From positions 1-59,350 of the forward strand of contig CANNKP010000002.1 in assembly GCA_947505255.1 (NCBI GenBank): 59,350 nt of DNA, written 5' to 3'. Under the pieces are notes generated by a model that saw only the letters and a list, made by a program, of their open reading frames with translations, had not been told where the DNA came from and did no database searches. Each line of letters starts with the position of its first letter. The first letter of the stretch is position 1. The stretch comes from Flavobacteriales bacterium. GTDB taxonomy: Bacteria > Bacteroidota > Bacteroidia > Flavobacteriales_D > Crocinitomicaceae. This document shows positions 33,535 through 45,217 of this stretch, in pieces. The position numbers and the translations under genes are program-made.

Positions 33535-34095
33535 TTATTGCTTTTCTAAATAAAACTCATGTGATAGTTTTCCATTATTTGCTTCCCATGATCCTGATGC
33601 TTCGGACCCAGAATATGGACCTACGCATTCCAATCCTTGATCACTTTCATTCGAGTTTCTGTATCCCACAAATTTTAGAGTAAACACTCCATCCCATTTA
33701 TCATCACCAGGCTCATTCAGCGTAACATCGTATGCCTTTGCACAAGGTTGATCCCAAGAGCCAATTTGAAAACGACCTTTTAAAGCCCTTTTTGTTGTTC
33801 CTAGAATATTGAAGCCTGAGAGTGATTGGCCATTTACTTCATTTATAACAACCGTCAACTTTTTTCCATTCATTTCTCCAGACCAAGTTCCGAGCATAAT
33901 TTTTGTTGCGTCGTTAATCTCATTAGGAGATTCAGTAGCTCGTTCAACACTATTGTTGTTGTTTGCTTCTGAATTTCGGTTTGCATCATCCTGAGATATA
34001 TTGCTTTCTTGTAGCTGATTTTCGGATGATTCAGAATTGGTGCAGCTTGCTAAAATCCCAAGAATACTTGCTAATAAAATTTGTTTTGTTTTCAT
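33535..34095 (-). CDS. Lipoprotein, hypothetical
   Basis: The N-terminus ILLASILGILASC is a type II signal peptide with lipobox LASC, so the mature protein starts at Cys 19 and is lipid-anchored. A low-complexity Ser/Glu/Asn spacer (about 20-65) follows, then about 120 residues of beta-rich sequence (MLGTWSGEMNGKKLTVVI..., ending LSHEFYLEK) resembling small lipocalin-like folds. It lies between two FHA membrane-protein genes on the minus strand and should be co-expressed with them. It may be the periplasmic partner of their C-terminal parts. No enzyme motif is visible. Confidence 0.75.
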   Translation of the reverse strand: MKTKQILLASILGILASCTNSESSENQLQESNISQDDANRNSEANNNNSVERATESPNEINDATKIMLGTWSGEMNGKKLTVVINEVNGQSLSGFNILGTTKRALKGRFQIGSWDQPCAKAYDVTLNEPGDDKWDGVFTLKFVGYRNSNESDQGLECVGPYSGSEASGSWEANNGKLSHEFYLEKQ

Positions 34096-34162
34096 AGTAG
34101 TAATTTGTTATTAGTTAATCCTATTCAATCTTTGTAAACCAAGTGTTATAGGTTCCAAAAGA

Positions 34163-34957
34163 TCAATTCATTAAACGGTTTTTTTGAGTCTGAAACTCTT
34201 CCTCTGAAATTACACCTTGGTCTCTTAGTCGTCCTAATTTTTCTAGTTGCTCATAAATATCTGAGGAGTTGCTGTTACTAGAAGAATTATTTATTATTGC
34301 TGACTGATAAGTGTTTGCAGTAATTAATGCTGCCTCAGCACGCACTTGTGAACGTGATTTAGTAGAAATTCGGATAATGCCCATTATTAAAAAGAATAAA
34401 CCTCCTATAACAAAAATTAATCCACCTTTCTCTTGATTGCTGTTTGATTCAGAATGACCTTCTATTATAATAGTATCAAATTGATCTTCCACAGATTGAC
34501 TTCGTGTACCAACCTCTGTAACAGCTCCAATTCCAGCACTTATCGCCACTAATCCAATAAGTAAGAAAATGATTCCGAAAAATTTGCGTACGCCAGAATT
34601 GCCAACCTTTTTTGGGCTTGGTGGCACATTTATTACTTTTTCTTGAACTGGCCTTGGAATCGATTTTGGAGATTCTTCCTTTATTACATTAGTAGCATGA
34701 GAATTGCTCTCCTGCTGAAATCCAACATAATTCATCCATGGAACAAGCGCTGTTCCTAATTTTAAAATGTCATTCTTTTTTAAAGGTGATTCTTGAGTGA
34801 TTCGGTTTCCATTTATAAAAGTACCATTACTTGAGCCATTGTCGCAAATTACTATTCCACTTGCGGTTTGTATAATTTTAGCGTGATGGCGAGAAACACT
34901 TGCATCATCTATTGTAAAATCATTATCTGAACTTCTTCCGATAGTATATTGTTTCAT
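34163..34957 (-). CDS. FHA membrane protein with C-terminal SHOCT domain
   Basis: I start at ATG 34957 (MKQYTIGRSSDND), aligned with its paralogue at 33526; the track start adds about 30 unrelated residues that read through the next gene. The order is FHA (about 3-70; TIGRSSDNDFTI, SVSRHHAKI, SNGTFINGN), Pro-rich linker, two transmembrane helices (IIFLLIGLVAISAGIGAV and LIFVIGGLFFLIMGII), and a C-terminal SHOCT motif (LEKLGRLRDQGVISEEEFQ). With two helices both FHA and SHOCT ends are cytoplasmic. SHOCT is a short oligomerisation element. It may assemble phosphothreonine-binding clusters at the membrane. Confidence 0.85.
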   Translation of the reverse strand: MKQYTIGRSSDNDFTIDDASVSRHHAKIIQTASGIVICDNGSSNGTFINGNRITQESPLKKNDILKLGTALVPWMNYVGFQQESNSHATNVIKEESPKSIPRPVQEKVINVPPSPKKVGNSGVRKFFGIIFLLIGLVAISAGIGAVTEVGTRSQSVEDQFDTIIIEGHSESNSNQEKGGLIFVIGGLFFLIMGIIRISTKSRSQVRAEAALITANTYQSAIINNSSSNSNSSDIYEQLEKLGRLRDQGVISEEEFQTQKNRLMN

Positions 34958-34967
34958 ATTAAATAAC

Positions 34968-35336
34968 CTATTTTTTAAATTTAGTATAAGTTTCTTCTCC
35001 TGAATCACCAAATTTGGCACAATCATCTCCGATATACATATAACCACCCAAAATGCTAATTGTATTTTCAGTTATAGTGAATTGTATGTCGGGATATTCT
35101 GAGCTTTCCCCATAAAAAGCCGAATTAACATCGCTAAATTCAGCAATTCCTTCTCCTTCAAATAAACAACTCCATTCATCATTAATACCCCAGATTATTT
35201 TGAAATCAAAGCAACAATCTTGTGCATTAGAAATAAAAAGTTTTTGGCCCACCCCATTTGTATAAGTCCCTTCAATGTTTTGGCAATAAGTATCCAATAC
35301 GAAAGTAAGCGCAATAAAAAGTAATAGATTTTTCAT
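34968..35336 (-). CDS. Small exported Cys-rich protein
   Basis: A signal peptide (MKNLLLFIALTFVLDTYCQ) precedes a mature part of about 100 residues with a double cysteine (AQDCCFDFK) and single ones later (WSCLFEG, DDCAKFG), suggesting disulphides in the periplasm. The pattern IEGTYTNGVGQKLFISN looks like a small beta-barrel of lipocalin type. It is first in the minus-strand run of four genes, 10 bp before the FHA-SHOCT gene, with a TATATTTG box upstream. I do not recognise the family. Confidence 0.7.
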   Translation of the reverse strand: MKNLLLFIALTFVLDTYCQNIEGTYTNGVGQKLFISNAQDCCFDFKIIWGINDEWSCLFEGEGIAEFSDVNSAFYGESSEYPDIQFTITENTISILGGYMYIGDDCAKFGDSGEETYTKFKK

Positions 35337-35413
35337 CTGAAAATAGTTTTAGCAAAAAAAATAAAATTAATTTTTTGGTTATTAATTTTATGTATTTTTC
35401 ACGTTGGTTAGTT

Positions 35414-35421
35414 CAAATATA
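35414..35421 (-). promoter_or_regulatory. -7 box (TATATTTG) for the minus-strand FHA operon
   Basis: On the minus strand the sequence is TATATTTG, about 78 bp before the ATG at 35336, and it would drive the four genes down to 32759. No -33 element at good spacing was seen. Confidence 0.4.
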
Positions 35422-35579
35422 AGATATTAAAAGCAAATAGTGCGTTTTGAATTTTATTGGCAGATAAATGGTAGATTTAATTTCTTAAAGCAGAATTATT
35501 TTTTAGAATATTGATAGAAAAATAAAATAGGTATTTTAAAATCTGAAGACTTTCTAGTCCTAGTTTTTTATTTTTTTTA

Positions 35580-35760
35580 TTAAAAATAATTTGACATCAA
35601 TATTTTAATAGCCCATCTCAACTTTTTTATCAACAATTTTTATTGTCAATTCAATCAAAAAATGTAGGTTTGTGAGGAAGATTTTTCCGTCATTTTGGCG
35701 TTAAAAAACAAGAGTGACACAAATGGGAACACTTTGTTAAACAGCCATTTAACTACTTAT
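35580..35760. repeat. Right copy of locus-flanking diverged direct repeat
   Basis: It aligns with 3541-3735 in the same orientation. The minus-strand reading keeps NLHFLIELTIKIV but is broken by a stop or frameshift compared with the left copy, as expected for a decayed coding relic. Confidence 0.65.
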
Positions 35761-35906
35761 ATGTAAAGTGATTCCGAGAGAAGTTAGTTCCCCTCCGGCT
35801 CCACCTTTTTGGTGTTTTAAACACCTTCGGAACTCCTTTCAAAAGAGACAATCCGACTTAGAAGTAGTACTTAAAAGTATTCAAAATAAAACAGGTAAGT
35901 AACTGC

Positions 35907-36557
35907 TTAAGAACTCATTGAATTTGCTTTTTTAATATTTGCGCAAATGCTGTTTGGAATGTTTCTGTGATAAATATACGTTCTTAGATCAACTTTTTTC
36001 ACACGAAATAGGTTAGTTGCTTTTTCGTAAAAATCAGCATCAGCAGCAAAGCCGCTTTTGAAGGAAATGCTAGTAAATACTTTTTTAAGTCCGAATAATG
36101 TGCCAAATAAAATAGCATCGTCAAGATGTATGAGTTTTGTTTGATCATTTTTGTCAGGAACATAATAATCGTCAATGGTATCAACGATTGTTTCAGTTGT
36201 CGAACAAATTAAATCTACGGTATTTACCGCTCTAAGACAAGCGCTCAAATGGTTCGGTTTATATGCGTCATCACTATCAATGATGGTTATGAATTCACCT
36301 AAACTATATAAAACGCCGCGATTGATCGATGCTGATTGACCCCGATTGCTATGACGGATATAGACTATTTTAGCTTCATGTTTTTCAACGTATTGCATTA
36401 AAGCATCACGATCGGTTTCCTGACTACCATCGTCAATAATGATAAGCTCAAAATCTTGAAAATCCTGTGTTAAGACTGAATCAATTGCTCTTTTTGTATA
36501 CGAGTAATTGGTGTTAAAAACGGTCATTATTACCGATATCTTTACATGTTTAACCAT
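35907..36557 (-). CDS. Glycosyltransferase family 2
   Basis: The start ISVIMTVFNTNYSYTKRAIDSVLTQ, then FELIIIDDGSQ and the DxD-type metal site ITIIDSDDAY are the GT-A fold GT2 signatures. It transfers a sugar from a nucleotide-sugar donor, usually to a glycan or lipid. At 216 residues it is shorter than typical (about 250-300) and lacks a membrane tail, but the catalytic core seems complete up to the acceptor region. It stands alone just outside the kinase locus, so its substrate cannot be inferred from neighbours. Confidence 0.85.
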   Translation of the reverse strand: MVKHVKISVIMTVFNTNYSYTKRAIDSVLTQDFQDFELIIIDDGSQETDRDALMQYVEKHEAKIVYIRHSNRGQSASINRGVLYSLGEFITIIDSDDAYKPNHLSACLRAVNTVDLICSTTETIVDTIDDYYVPDKNDQTKLIHLDDAILFGTLFGLKKVFTSISFKSGFAADADFYEKATNLFRVKKVDLRTYIYHRNIPNSICANIKKANSMSS

Positions 36558-36837
36558 AATTTGATGGAGTATTCGCTTTTGGTTAATAATCGATAAATGG
36601 GTTCTTTTTCTTAATTTACAGTAACATTTCCGCGAAGTTATTGTTTAAACGTATGCAACTTGTTTTTAAATTCAATTTATTTCTTTTTTAATATGCTTTC
36701 TTTTTTAGCCATGGTTAAACAAAAGCAATGAATACGATCCTTTGCAACCCATTTTCGGGAACGATTTAACCATAATATTCAGATTAAAGACGGAAACAAT
36801 ATCGGTGTTATAGGTTGCGCTTCATCTATGATTCAAA

Positions 36838-37446
36838 TTACACATTTATTGTTCTGAAAGTTAAGTTTATTCTTGGTTTGTTTATGCGTTTTGTCGGTGG
36901 TAGTCGGTGTAACCAATTTGTTTGCGTCGTGCCTTTCATAACGAGTAGACTCCCATGTTCTAATAATATTGAAACAGTTTCTTTTGTTGACTTGTGCTTA
37001 AATGAAAATTTTCGTTCTGCTCCAAAACTTAAAGAGGCGATCGCACCGTTTTTCTTTAAGTTTTTTTCAGCATCACTATGCCAAGCCATTCCCTCATCGC
37101 CAGTGTGGTATAAATTAAGCAAACATGAATTATATTTCTCGTTTGTATTTTGTTCGGTAATTAATTTTAATTCTAATAATTCTGTTGTCCACGGTAATGC
37201 GCGTTTTGTGATGCTAGAATAGGTATATTCAAAATCAGTATCGCCATACCACGCTACTTTTCGTTTTGTCAGGATGAGTTGACCGAAGATTTTTGCTTGG
37301 TCGTTTTCCCATTGAATAGTATTCAATAAACAGTCGAAATAATAATTTGCCTTGTCATGAGACATTAGCTTTCCGTGATAATTTACACTACCATCTTTGG
37401 GTACTACGTTTTTTGAATCAGCTATTTCGTTATTGAATAAGTCCAT
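36838..37446 (-). CDS. AlkB-family 2OG-Fe(II) DNA/RNA repair dioxygenase
   Basis: The product (202 residues) matches AlkB homologues. It has the iron-binding HxD in MAWHSDAEKNL, a distal His in NWLHRLPPTKR, and the 2-oxoglutarate arginine region RINLTFRTI, plus the NSCLLNLYHTGDEGM substrate-lid block. Such enzymes remove methyl groups from 1-methyladenine and 3-methylcytosine by oxidation. It is soluble and of normal length. It is a lone minus-strand gene with about 280 bp of AT-rich spacer on its 3' side and 220 bp on its 5' side. The plus-strand ORF 36815-37222 is its shadow. Confidence 0.88.
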   Translation of the reverse strand: MDLFNNEIADSKNVVPKDGSVNYHGKLMSHDKANYYFDCLLNTIQWENDQAKIFGQLILTKRKVAWYGDTDFEYTYSSITKRALPWTTELLELKLITEQNTNEKYNSCLLNLYHTGDEGMAWHSDAEKNLKKNGAIASLSFGAERKFSFKHKSTKETVSILLEHGSLLVMKGTTQTNWLHRLPPTKRINKPRINLTFRTINV

Positions 37447-37665
37447 TATTTATTTTCTTGTTTTCCTAAAATGTTCAAAATTGAAACGACTATTTAAAGT
37501 TTTCCTTTATAAAAACTGAAAGTTAGGAATGTTCGGTATACGAATGAATTTTTTGATAGATTGTCCAATAGCTGCCAATAACGTATATCTTTTAAATAAT
37601 AATTATAATATTGAACCAATGGCCATCTTTTTTGTTCAATTAACAGTAACGTTTAAATCTGAACT

Positions 37666-38286
37666 ATGAAATTGTTTTGTTTTCCCTTATTTTTCATCTC
37701 GTATTTTTCATTTGCACAACCTTTGCAGGAATTTAATAGTGATCGAGAACAAATTAATAAAAATCTAATGATTGGCTTAGGATCTTGGGCTACTGCTAAT
37801 TTTATTGCCAGTGGAATTGGTTGGGCTGCATCAGTTCCAAACGGTGAAGCCCGTTATTTCCATCAAATGAATGTGATGTGGAATACCGTAAATATTGGTT
37901 TGGCAATTCCTGGTTATATAAAAGCAAAAAAGTCAAATACAACCTTAACTTTTGCTGAAACCATTAGAAATCAGCATCAAACAGAAAAGATTTTTTTAAT
38001 TAATACAGGATTAGATGTTGGTTATTTAGCGAGTGGTTTAATTCTTCGTAGCGAGGCAAAATCCAATTTGGAGAAACAAGATCAATTCAATGGCTACGGC
38101 AATAGTCTTCTGATGCAAGGAGGATTTTTGTTTTTATTCGATTTGACTGCTTATGCTATCCATAATCGTCATTCAAAAAAGTCCCTAGATAATTTGTTGA
38201 ATTCAATTGAAATGAGCAGCAATGGAATTGGCTTTAAATGGCATTTGGAGCCGAAACTATTTTCAAGAAATCAATTGCTATTGTAA
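37666..38286 (+). CDS. DUF6992-like membrane protein
   Basis: An N-terminal signal (MKLFCFPLFFISYFSFAQ) is followed by several amphipathic or hydrophobic helices: MIGLGSWATANFIASGIGW, MWNTVNIGLAIPGYI, FLINTGLDVGYLASGLIL and LLMQGGFLFLFDLTAYAIH. The pattern matches a family I know from Bacteroidota as DUF6992, function unknown. It is monocistronic: a strong hairpin terminator follows the stop. It is probably an inner- or outer-membrane protein. Confidence 0.7.
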   Translation: MKLFCFPLFFISYFSFAQPLQEFNSDREQINKNLMIGLGSWATANFIASGIGWAASVPNGEARYFHQMNVMWNTVNIGLAIPGYIKAKKSNTTLTFAETIRNQHQTEKIFLINTGLDVGYLASGLILRSEAKSNLEKQDQFNGYGNSLLMQGGFLFLFDLTAYAIHNRHSKKSLDNLLNSIEMSSNGIGFKWHLEPKLFSRNQLLL

Positions 38287-38305
38287 GATTATAAAAGCGC
38301 ATAAG

Positions 38306-38337
38306 AAAGAGGAGCGATTTAAAATTGCTCCTCTTTT
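38306..38337 (+). terminator. Intrinsic terminator
   Basis: A 10-bp GC-containing stem (AAAGAGGAGC / GCTCCTCTTT) with a 11-nt AT loop runs into T residues 20 bp after the DUF6992-like gene. It may also serve the convergent DUF2130 gene. Confidence 0.8.
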
Positions 38338-38444
38338 CGTTTGAAAAAGATATAATTTATTGGATATCTCATTATTATAAGTAACCTAAACGTGTTTTAT
38401 TAAGTCGCTTTTATCGCCTATTCCTCTTTTTTTATTTTGACTCT

Positions 38445-39746
38445 TCAATCTTCTTCCTGAGTATCAATCAACGTGTTGTTTTTTGAAATTTCGTCAAATT
38501 TAGCGGTCATTGTAGGGTTTCCTCTCGTTAATTTTTTGATCGTTAAATCCTCCGCTTTGTTATTCGCTAAACGCAGGTTGTTTTCTGAAGATAATAATGC
38601 TTCTTTCGTTTTTTGAAGGTGATCAATGGTCTTATCGATTTCTTCAATAGCAGTTTTAAATTTGCGACTTGCGAGGTCATAATTTTTCGCAAAACCCTCT
38701 TTAAAACTAGTTATTTCATCTTCAAAATTGGTAATATCAATATTTTGACTTTTTATCAATGTTAATTCTGCTTTATATTTCATAGAACTCATTGCAGCAT
38801 TGCGAAGAAGCGTGATAATAGGAATGAAAAATTGTGGTCGAACAACATACATTTTTGGGTATTTATGAGAAACGTCGACTATTCCGCCATTATAAAGTTC
38901 ATTTTCAGCTTCAAGGAGTGAAACAAGAACTGCATATTCACATTTTTTTTCAATACGATCTTTGTCTAATTCTTTAAAAAAGTCTTCATTTCTTTTTTTT
39001 GTAGCAGTTTCGTCACTCTCATTCTTCATTTCGAACATAATTGAAATGATTTCATTACCAGTATCATCTGTTTCCTTATAGATATAATCACCTTTACTTC
39101 CAGATTTTGAATTGTTGTCTTTTTCAAAATAGGCTTTTTGAAAAGCGGTTGCTCGAAGTTTATTGAATTCGTTTTCACAATGTTGCTCGAGTGTTTCGCC
39201 AATCATTTTAGTCGAAAGTTTCAATTTCATGTCCTTACGCAAAGCAATTTCATCATCTTTCATCTTGATGATGTCATCTTTTGTCTTCAGCTCTGCAGAA
39301 AATTTCTCGTTTAATGTTTTTTCCAATAATTGTTTTTCTGTTTCCTTATTTTTTAAATCGTTGGCAAGAAAATCACGTTCTTTTTCAACTTTGTTAACAG
39401 CTTCCGTTACAGATAGCGTTTTGTCAATTTGTGCTTTATCAATTTTTGATTTTAATTCAGCAATATCAGTTTCCTTTTTAGATAACTTTTCGGCGAGTTC
39501 TAATTCATTTTTGGCCTTCAGATTGGCTAGTTCTATATCTTTTTTTGCAAGATCTAACTGAAATGAGTTTTTTAAATGTGCTTCGGTAAGTTTAACTGCA
39601 TTTTCTTTTTCTTTTTCGGCAAGATTTAAGCGATTTAGCAATTCTTCTTCAAATTGATGATCGCGAACTTGTTTAAGAATATCGGCAAAACCGGCCTCAT
39701 CGACTTTAAAAACCTTATGACAGTGTGGACAAATAATATCGTTCAT
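38445..39746 (-). CDS. DUF2130 (RmuC-like) coiled-coil protein
   Basis: The N-terminus [33 protein letters not shown] is the hallmark of DUF2130 proteins, with a CPHC...-type zinc knuckle fragment. A long Lys/Glu coiled coil spans about 40-170. A nuclease-like core (about 180-330) follows with [36 protein letters not shown] and [12 protein letters not shown], an arrangement like the PD-(D/E)xK fold of RmuC-type proteins (E...D...ExK: the 'FEMK' part). Then another coiled coil. Activity is not proven. It is a lone gene transcribed away from katG. Confidence 0.8.
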   Translation of the reverse strand: MNDIICPHCHKVFKVDEAGFADILKQVRDHQFEEELLNRLNLAEKEKENAVKLTEAHLKNSFQLDLAKKDIELANLKAKNELELAEKLSKKETDIAELKSKIDKAQIDKTLSVTEAVNKVEKERDFLANDLKNKETEKQLLEKTLNEKFSAELKTKDDIIKMKDDEIALRKDMKLKLSTKMIGETLEQHCENEFNKLRATAFQKAYFEKDNNSKSGSKGDYIYKETDDTGNEIISIMFEMKNESDETATKKRNEDFFKELDKDRIEKKCEYAVLVSLLEAENELYNGGIVDVSHKYPKMYVVRPQFFIPIITLLRNAAMSSMKYKAELTLIKSQNIDITNFEDEITSFKEGFAKNYDLASRKFKTAIEEIDKTIDHLQKTKEALLSSENNLRLANNKAEDLTIKKLTRGNPTMTAKFDEISKNNTLIDTQEED

Positions 39747-42545
<2,799 letters not shown>

Positions 42546-42564
42546 TAAATAAATTTTCTAGATA

Positions 42565-42597
42565 AAAATAGGCTTGGTTAATCGCCAAGCCTATTTT
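42565..42597 (+). terminator. Intrinsic terminator of katG
   Basis: A 13-bp stem (AAAATAGGCTTGG / CCAAGCCTATTTT) with a 7-nt loop lies 20 bp after the katG stop. Confidence 0.85.
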
Positions 42598-42747
42598 AAA
42601 CTACTTTAAAAACCTTTCTATTTGAGTTATTTTGTTTGGAACATTTAAAAAAAAATATTCAGCTTTTTAGCTTAATGAACAAGCAGAAATTAGGAGTTAA
42701 AATTAAAGAAACATTAAACAATATAAGTACTTAATTGTTTTCTAATT

Positions 42748-43662
42748 ATGGAAGGTGAAACGATAATCAAAGTAGAACACTTGGCCAAACGCTTTGGTAC
42801 TTTTGAAGCGGTGAAGGATGTTTCTTTCAGTGTGAATAGGGGAGATGTGTTTGGATTTCTTGGTCCGAATGGTGCAGGTAAAAGTACAACGATTCGTTGT
42901 CTTTTATCCTTGATTACGCCGGATGCTGGCTCTATCGAACTTTTTGGAAAGTCATTTAAAACAAATCGGTCTGCAATCTTGTCGAATATTGGCAGTATAA
43001 TTGAAAAGCCTGATTTTTACAAATATTTATCTGCCCAGAAGAACCTTGAAATTTTCGCACGTGTTTCTGGAGCGGATGTGTCCAAAAAGGAAATTCAGGA
43101 AATGCTTGAATTTGTTGGTTTGGGTGATCGTGGTAAACACAAATTAGGTGGTTTCTCTCATGGTATGAAACAACGTTTAGGTATTGCTCAGACGCTTTTG
43201 CACAAACCTGATTTGATCATTTTAGACGAACCAACAACTGGTTTGGATCCGCAGGGAATCGTTGAAATTCGTAATTTGATTTTAAGACTCAAGAATGAAC
43301 AACACAAAACAATTCTTTTGTCTTCCCATCAATTGTCTGAAATAGAATTGATAGCTAATCGCATGGTGATTATCAACCAAGGTCGTTCAATTGTGGAAGG
43401 AAGCGTGAGTGATTTGTTGAATACGCAAGAACTCCTTGTACGCATCGAAGTGGACAATGCAACGGCTTCCGCCGAACTTTTGCAAAAGGCATATCCAGAA
43501 ACGATTTTTAAAATCAATTCCGAAAGCGAATTAGAAGTTACGTTCGTCAAAGAGCTGGTTCCTGAATTAGCCCGTTTGTTGGTCAACAATAACATGAATG
43601 TGCACGCCATCGAGCCAACACGCAAACTAGAGGATTATTTCATGAAAATCATACAAGCATAA
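42748..43662 (+). CDS. ABC transporter ATP-binding protein
   Basis: Walker A GPNGAGKST, signature SHGMKQRLGIA, Walker B LIILDEPTTGLDP and the switch His (LLSSHQLSE) are all present. The 304-residue length with a C-terminal accessory region matches the CcmA/NatA-type ATPases that pair with ABC-2 permeases. It hydrolyses ATP for an exporter. One base separates it from the permease gene and that overlaps the LolA-like gene, so the three form an operon. Substrate unknown. About 150 bp upstream is AT-rich and may hold the promoter. Confidence 0.92.
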   Translation: MEGETIIKVEHLAKRFGTFEAVKDVSFSVNRGDVFGFLGPNGAGKSTTIRCLLSLITPDAGSIELFGKSFKTNRSAILSNIGSIIEKPDFYKYLSAQKNLEIFARVSGADVSKKEIQEMLEFVGLGDRGKHKLGGFSHGMKQRLGIAQTLLHKPDLIILDEPTTGLDPQGIVEIRNLILRLKNEQHKTILLSSHQLSEIELIANRMVIINQGRSIVEGSVSDLLNTQELLVRIEVDNATASAELLQKAYPETIFKINSESELEVTFVKELVPELARLLVNNNMNVHAIEPTRKLEDYFMKIIQA

Positions 43663-43663
43663 G

Positions 43664-44506
43664 ATGTTACTGAAAAATACATACAACGAGTTTATTAAAA
43701 TACTTTCGAAACCTCGAAGTTATTTAGGAATCGGCGCTTTGACCTTGCTTGTCGGAATCATCATTTTTGCAATGAAAGCAGATGGAAGGTCGATTATTTC
43801 ATTTGTTACTTCATCTTTTGAACAGAGTTTGACGTTCAACGGGGATGTTTTGAATGGAAACCTAATTGCATTTATCATATTGCAAATGTTAATTGTGCAC
43901 ATTCCTTTATTAGTAGCGTTGGTTACAGGAGATCTAATATCTGGAGAAGCAGCAATGGGAACTATTCGCATGTTGGCGACAAAACCAATATCTCGTACGA
44001 ACATTGTTTTATCTAAATTCATTGCTGGTGCGATGTACACCCTTTTCTTGACTTTATGGCTTGGGTTTTTAGCCTTGTTTGTTTCACGTCAAATATTTGG
44101 AACGGGTGATTTAATTGTGCTTAATAGCGATGGCTTGGTAATCTTGCAAGATGCAGATATCTTATGGCGATTTGGTCTTGGTTTCTGTGTTGCTTTCTTA
44201 TCGCTTTTGACGGTATCGACACTTTCTATTGCATTGTCCGCTTTTGCAGAAAATTCTATTGGACCAATTGTCTCCACGATGGCGATTATTATTTTGTTCA
44301 CCATCATTGGTAGTTTGGATGTAACGGTTTTCGACAACATAAAACCTTATCTTTTCACTACACACATGGCGTCATGGAGAAGTTTCTTTGAAGATCCGGT
44401 TCCTTTTTCCACTATCATAAAATCGATAATCATTCTTGTTGTTCATAACATTGTTCTGGTAGGAATTGCTGTATATAAATTCAATAAAAAAGACATTAAA
44501 TCCTAA
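43664..44506 (+). CDS. ABC-2 type permease
   Basis: A 280-residue membrane protein with about six helices. The MLLKNTYNEFIKILSKPRSYLGIG start, the GDLISGEAAMGTIRMLATKPISR coupling-helix region and the later IIILFTIIGSLDV helix are typical of NatB/ABC-2 permeases. It pairs with the ATPase encoded one base upstream. Its stop overlaps the start of the following gene by one base (TAATG), which implies coupled translation. The transported substrate is unknown, though the LolA-like third gene hints at lipid or lipoprotein handling. Confidence 0.9.
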   Translation: MLLKNTYNEFIKILSKPRSYLGIGALTLLVGIIIFAMKADGRSIISFVTSSFEQSLTFNGDVLNGNLIAFIILQMLIVHIPLLVALVTGDLISGEAAMGTIRMLATKPISRTNIVLSKFIAGAMYTLFLTLWLGFLALFVSRQIFGTGDLIVLNSDGLVILQDADILWRFGLGFCVAFLSLLTVSTLSIALSAFAENSIGPIVSTMAIIILFTIIGSLDVTVFDNIKPYLFTTHMASWRSFFEDPVPFSTIIKSIIILVVHNIVLVGIAVYKFNKKDIKS

Positions 44507-45192
44507 TGAAAACGTTACTTACATTCCTAATATTCGCAGTTCAATTCGGTGCTATTGCCCAAGAAGCGAATGACATATTAAATAAAGTAGTTACGAAGCT
44601 GAATACTGTTAAAGATTACACCGTCACAGCCAATGTGAAAGCTAACATTCCTATGATTAAAATATTGCCTTCTAAAGCTACTATCTATTTCAAACAGAAA
44701 GACAAGTTCAAAATAGTATCAAAAGGAATTGTGATTCTTCCCAAACAAGGATTCACGGAAATCAACACGTTTCTTGCGAATAAGAAATCCTATTTAGCGG
44801 TAGCTGGAGACACTACTAAAATTGGTGGCGTAATGACAAAATTAATTACCGTAATACCAAATGGAGAAAGTAGTGAGATTGTGCTTGCTAAACTATGGAT
44901 AGACATTAAACGTTCGGTCATAATGAAATCACAAATCACGACCAAAACCAATGGTTCAGTTACCACGACTTATTCTTATGGAGACAAAGTGAATTTTGGT
45001 TTACCAAGTCAATTGGTATTCGAAATTGATGTCAAAGCTTTCAAACTACCGAAAAGTGTTGCGGCAGATATCAACAAAACGACAACTGAAAAGAAAATTA
45101 AAACAAATAACAAAGGAATCATCACCATTTCATTAACAGATTATAAGGTCAATACTGGATTGAGTGATGCTCTTTTTACGAAGAAAAAGTAA
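44506..45192 (+). CDS. LolA-like periplasmic protein
   Basis: A signal peptide (MKTLLTFLIFAVQFGAIAQ) is followed by a DILNKVVTKLNTVKDYTVTANVK block and regular beta strands (KATIYFKQKDKFKIVSKG, AKLWIDIKRSVIMKSQI, TTYSYGD), the usual look of LolA/LolB-fold outer-membrane lipoprotein carrier relatives. Such domains have a hydrophobic cavity for acyl chains. At 228 residues the size fits. It is the third gene of the ABC operon, translationally coupled, so it may accept a lipid substrate from the exporter. It is not proven to be LolA itself. Confidence 0.75.
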   Translation: MKTLLTFLIFAVQFGAIAQEANDILNKVVTKLNTVKDYTVTANVKANIPMIKILPSKATIYFKQKDKFKIVSKGIVILPKQGFTEINTFLANKKSYLAVAGDTTKIGGVMTKLITVIPNGESSEIVLAKLWIDIKRSVIMKSQITTKTNGSVTTTYSYGDKVNFGLPSQLVFEIDVKAFKLPKSVAADINKTTTEKKIKTNNKGIITISLTDYKVNTGLSDALFTKKK

Positions 45193-45217
45193 CGAATAAT
45201 TCAGACGTGCTTCTGGA

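Larger units (their letters stand above)
35337..35906. other. Gene-free interval at right edge of the locus
   Basis: These 570 bp contain the promoter box at 35414, long A/T tracts, the right flanking repeat (35580-35760) and a GGTGTTT/AAACACC palindrome at 35811-35825. No ORF or RNA gene was recognised. Confidence 0.6.

Noticed and set aside
4062-35336. A reverse transcriptase, Avd gene or template repeat for the DGR-like tail
   Set aside because: I scanned the ORF track and the DNA for RT motifs and an AAC-rich near-copy of the tail and found none; the DGR would need to be elsewhere.
35811-35825. GGTGTTT/AAACACC palindrome as an operator
   Set aside because: Short, no adjacent promoter or start; kept only as a note in the spacer entry.
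36815-37222. Plus-strand ORF opposite the AlkB gene
   Set aside because: It is a shadow of a well-supported AlkB coding frame.
39163-39561. Plus-strand ORF inside the DUF2130 gene
   Set aside because: Low-complexity Ser/Phe text that is the antisense of a Lys/Glu coiled coil.
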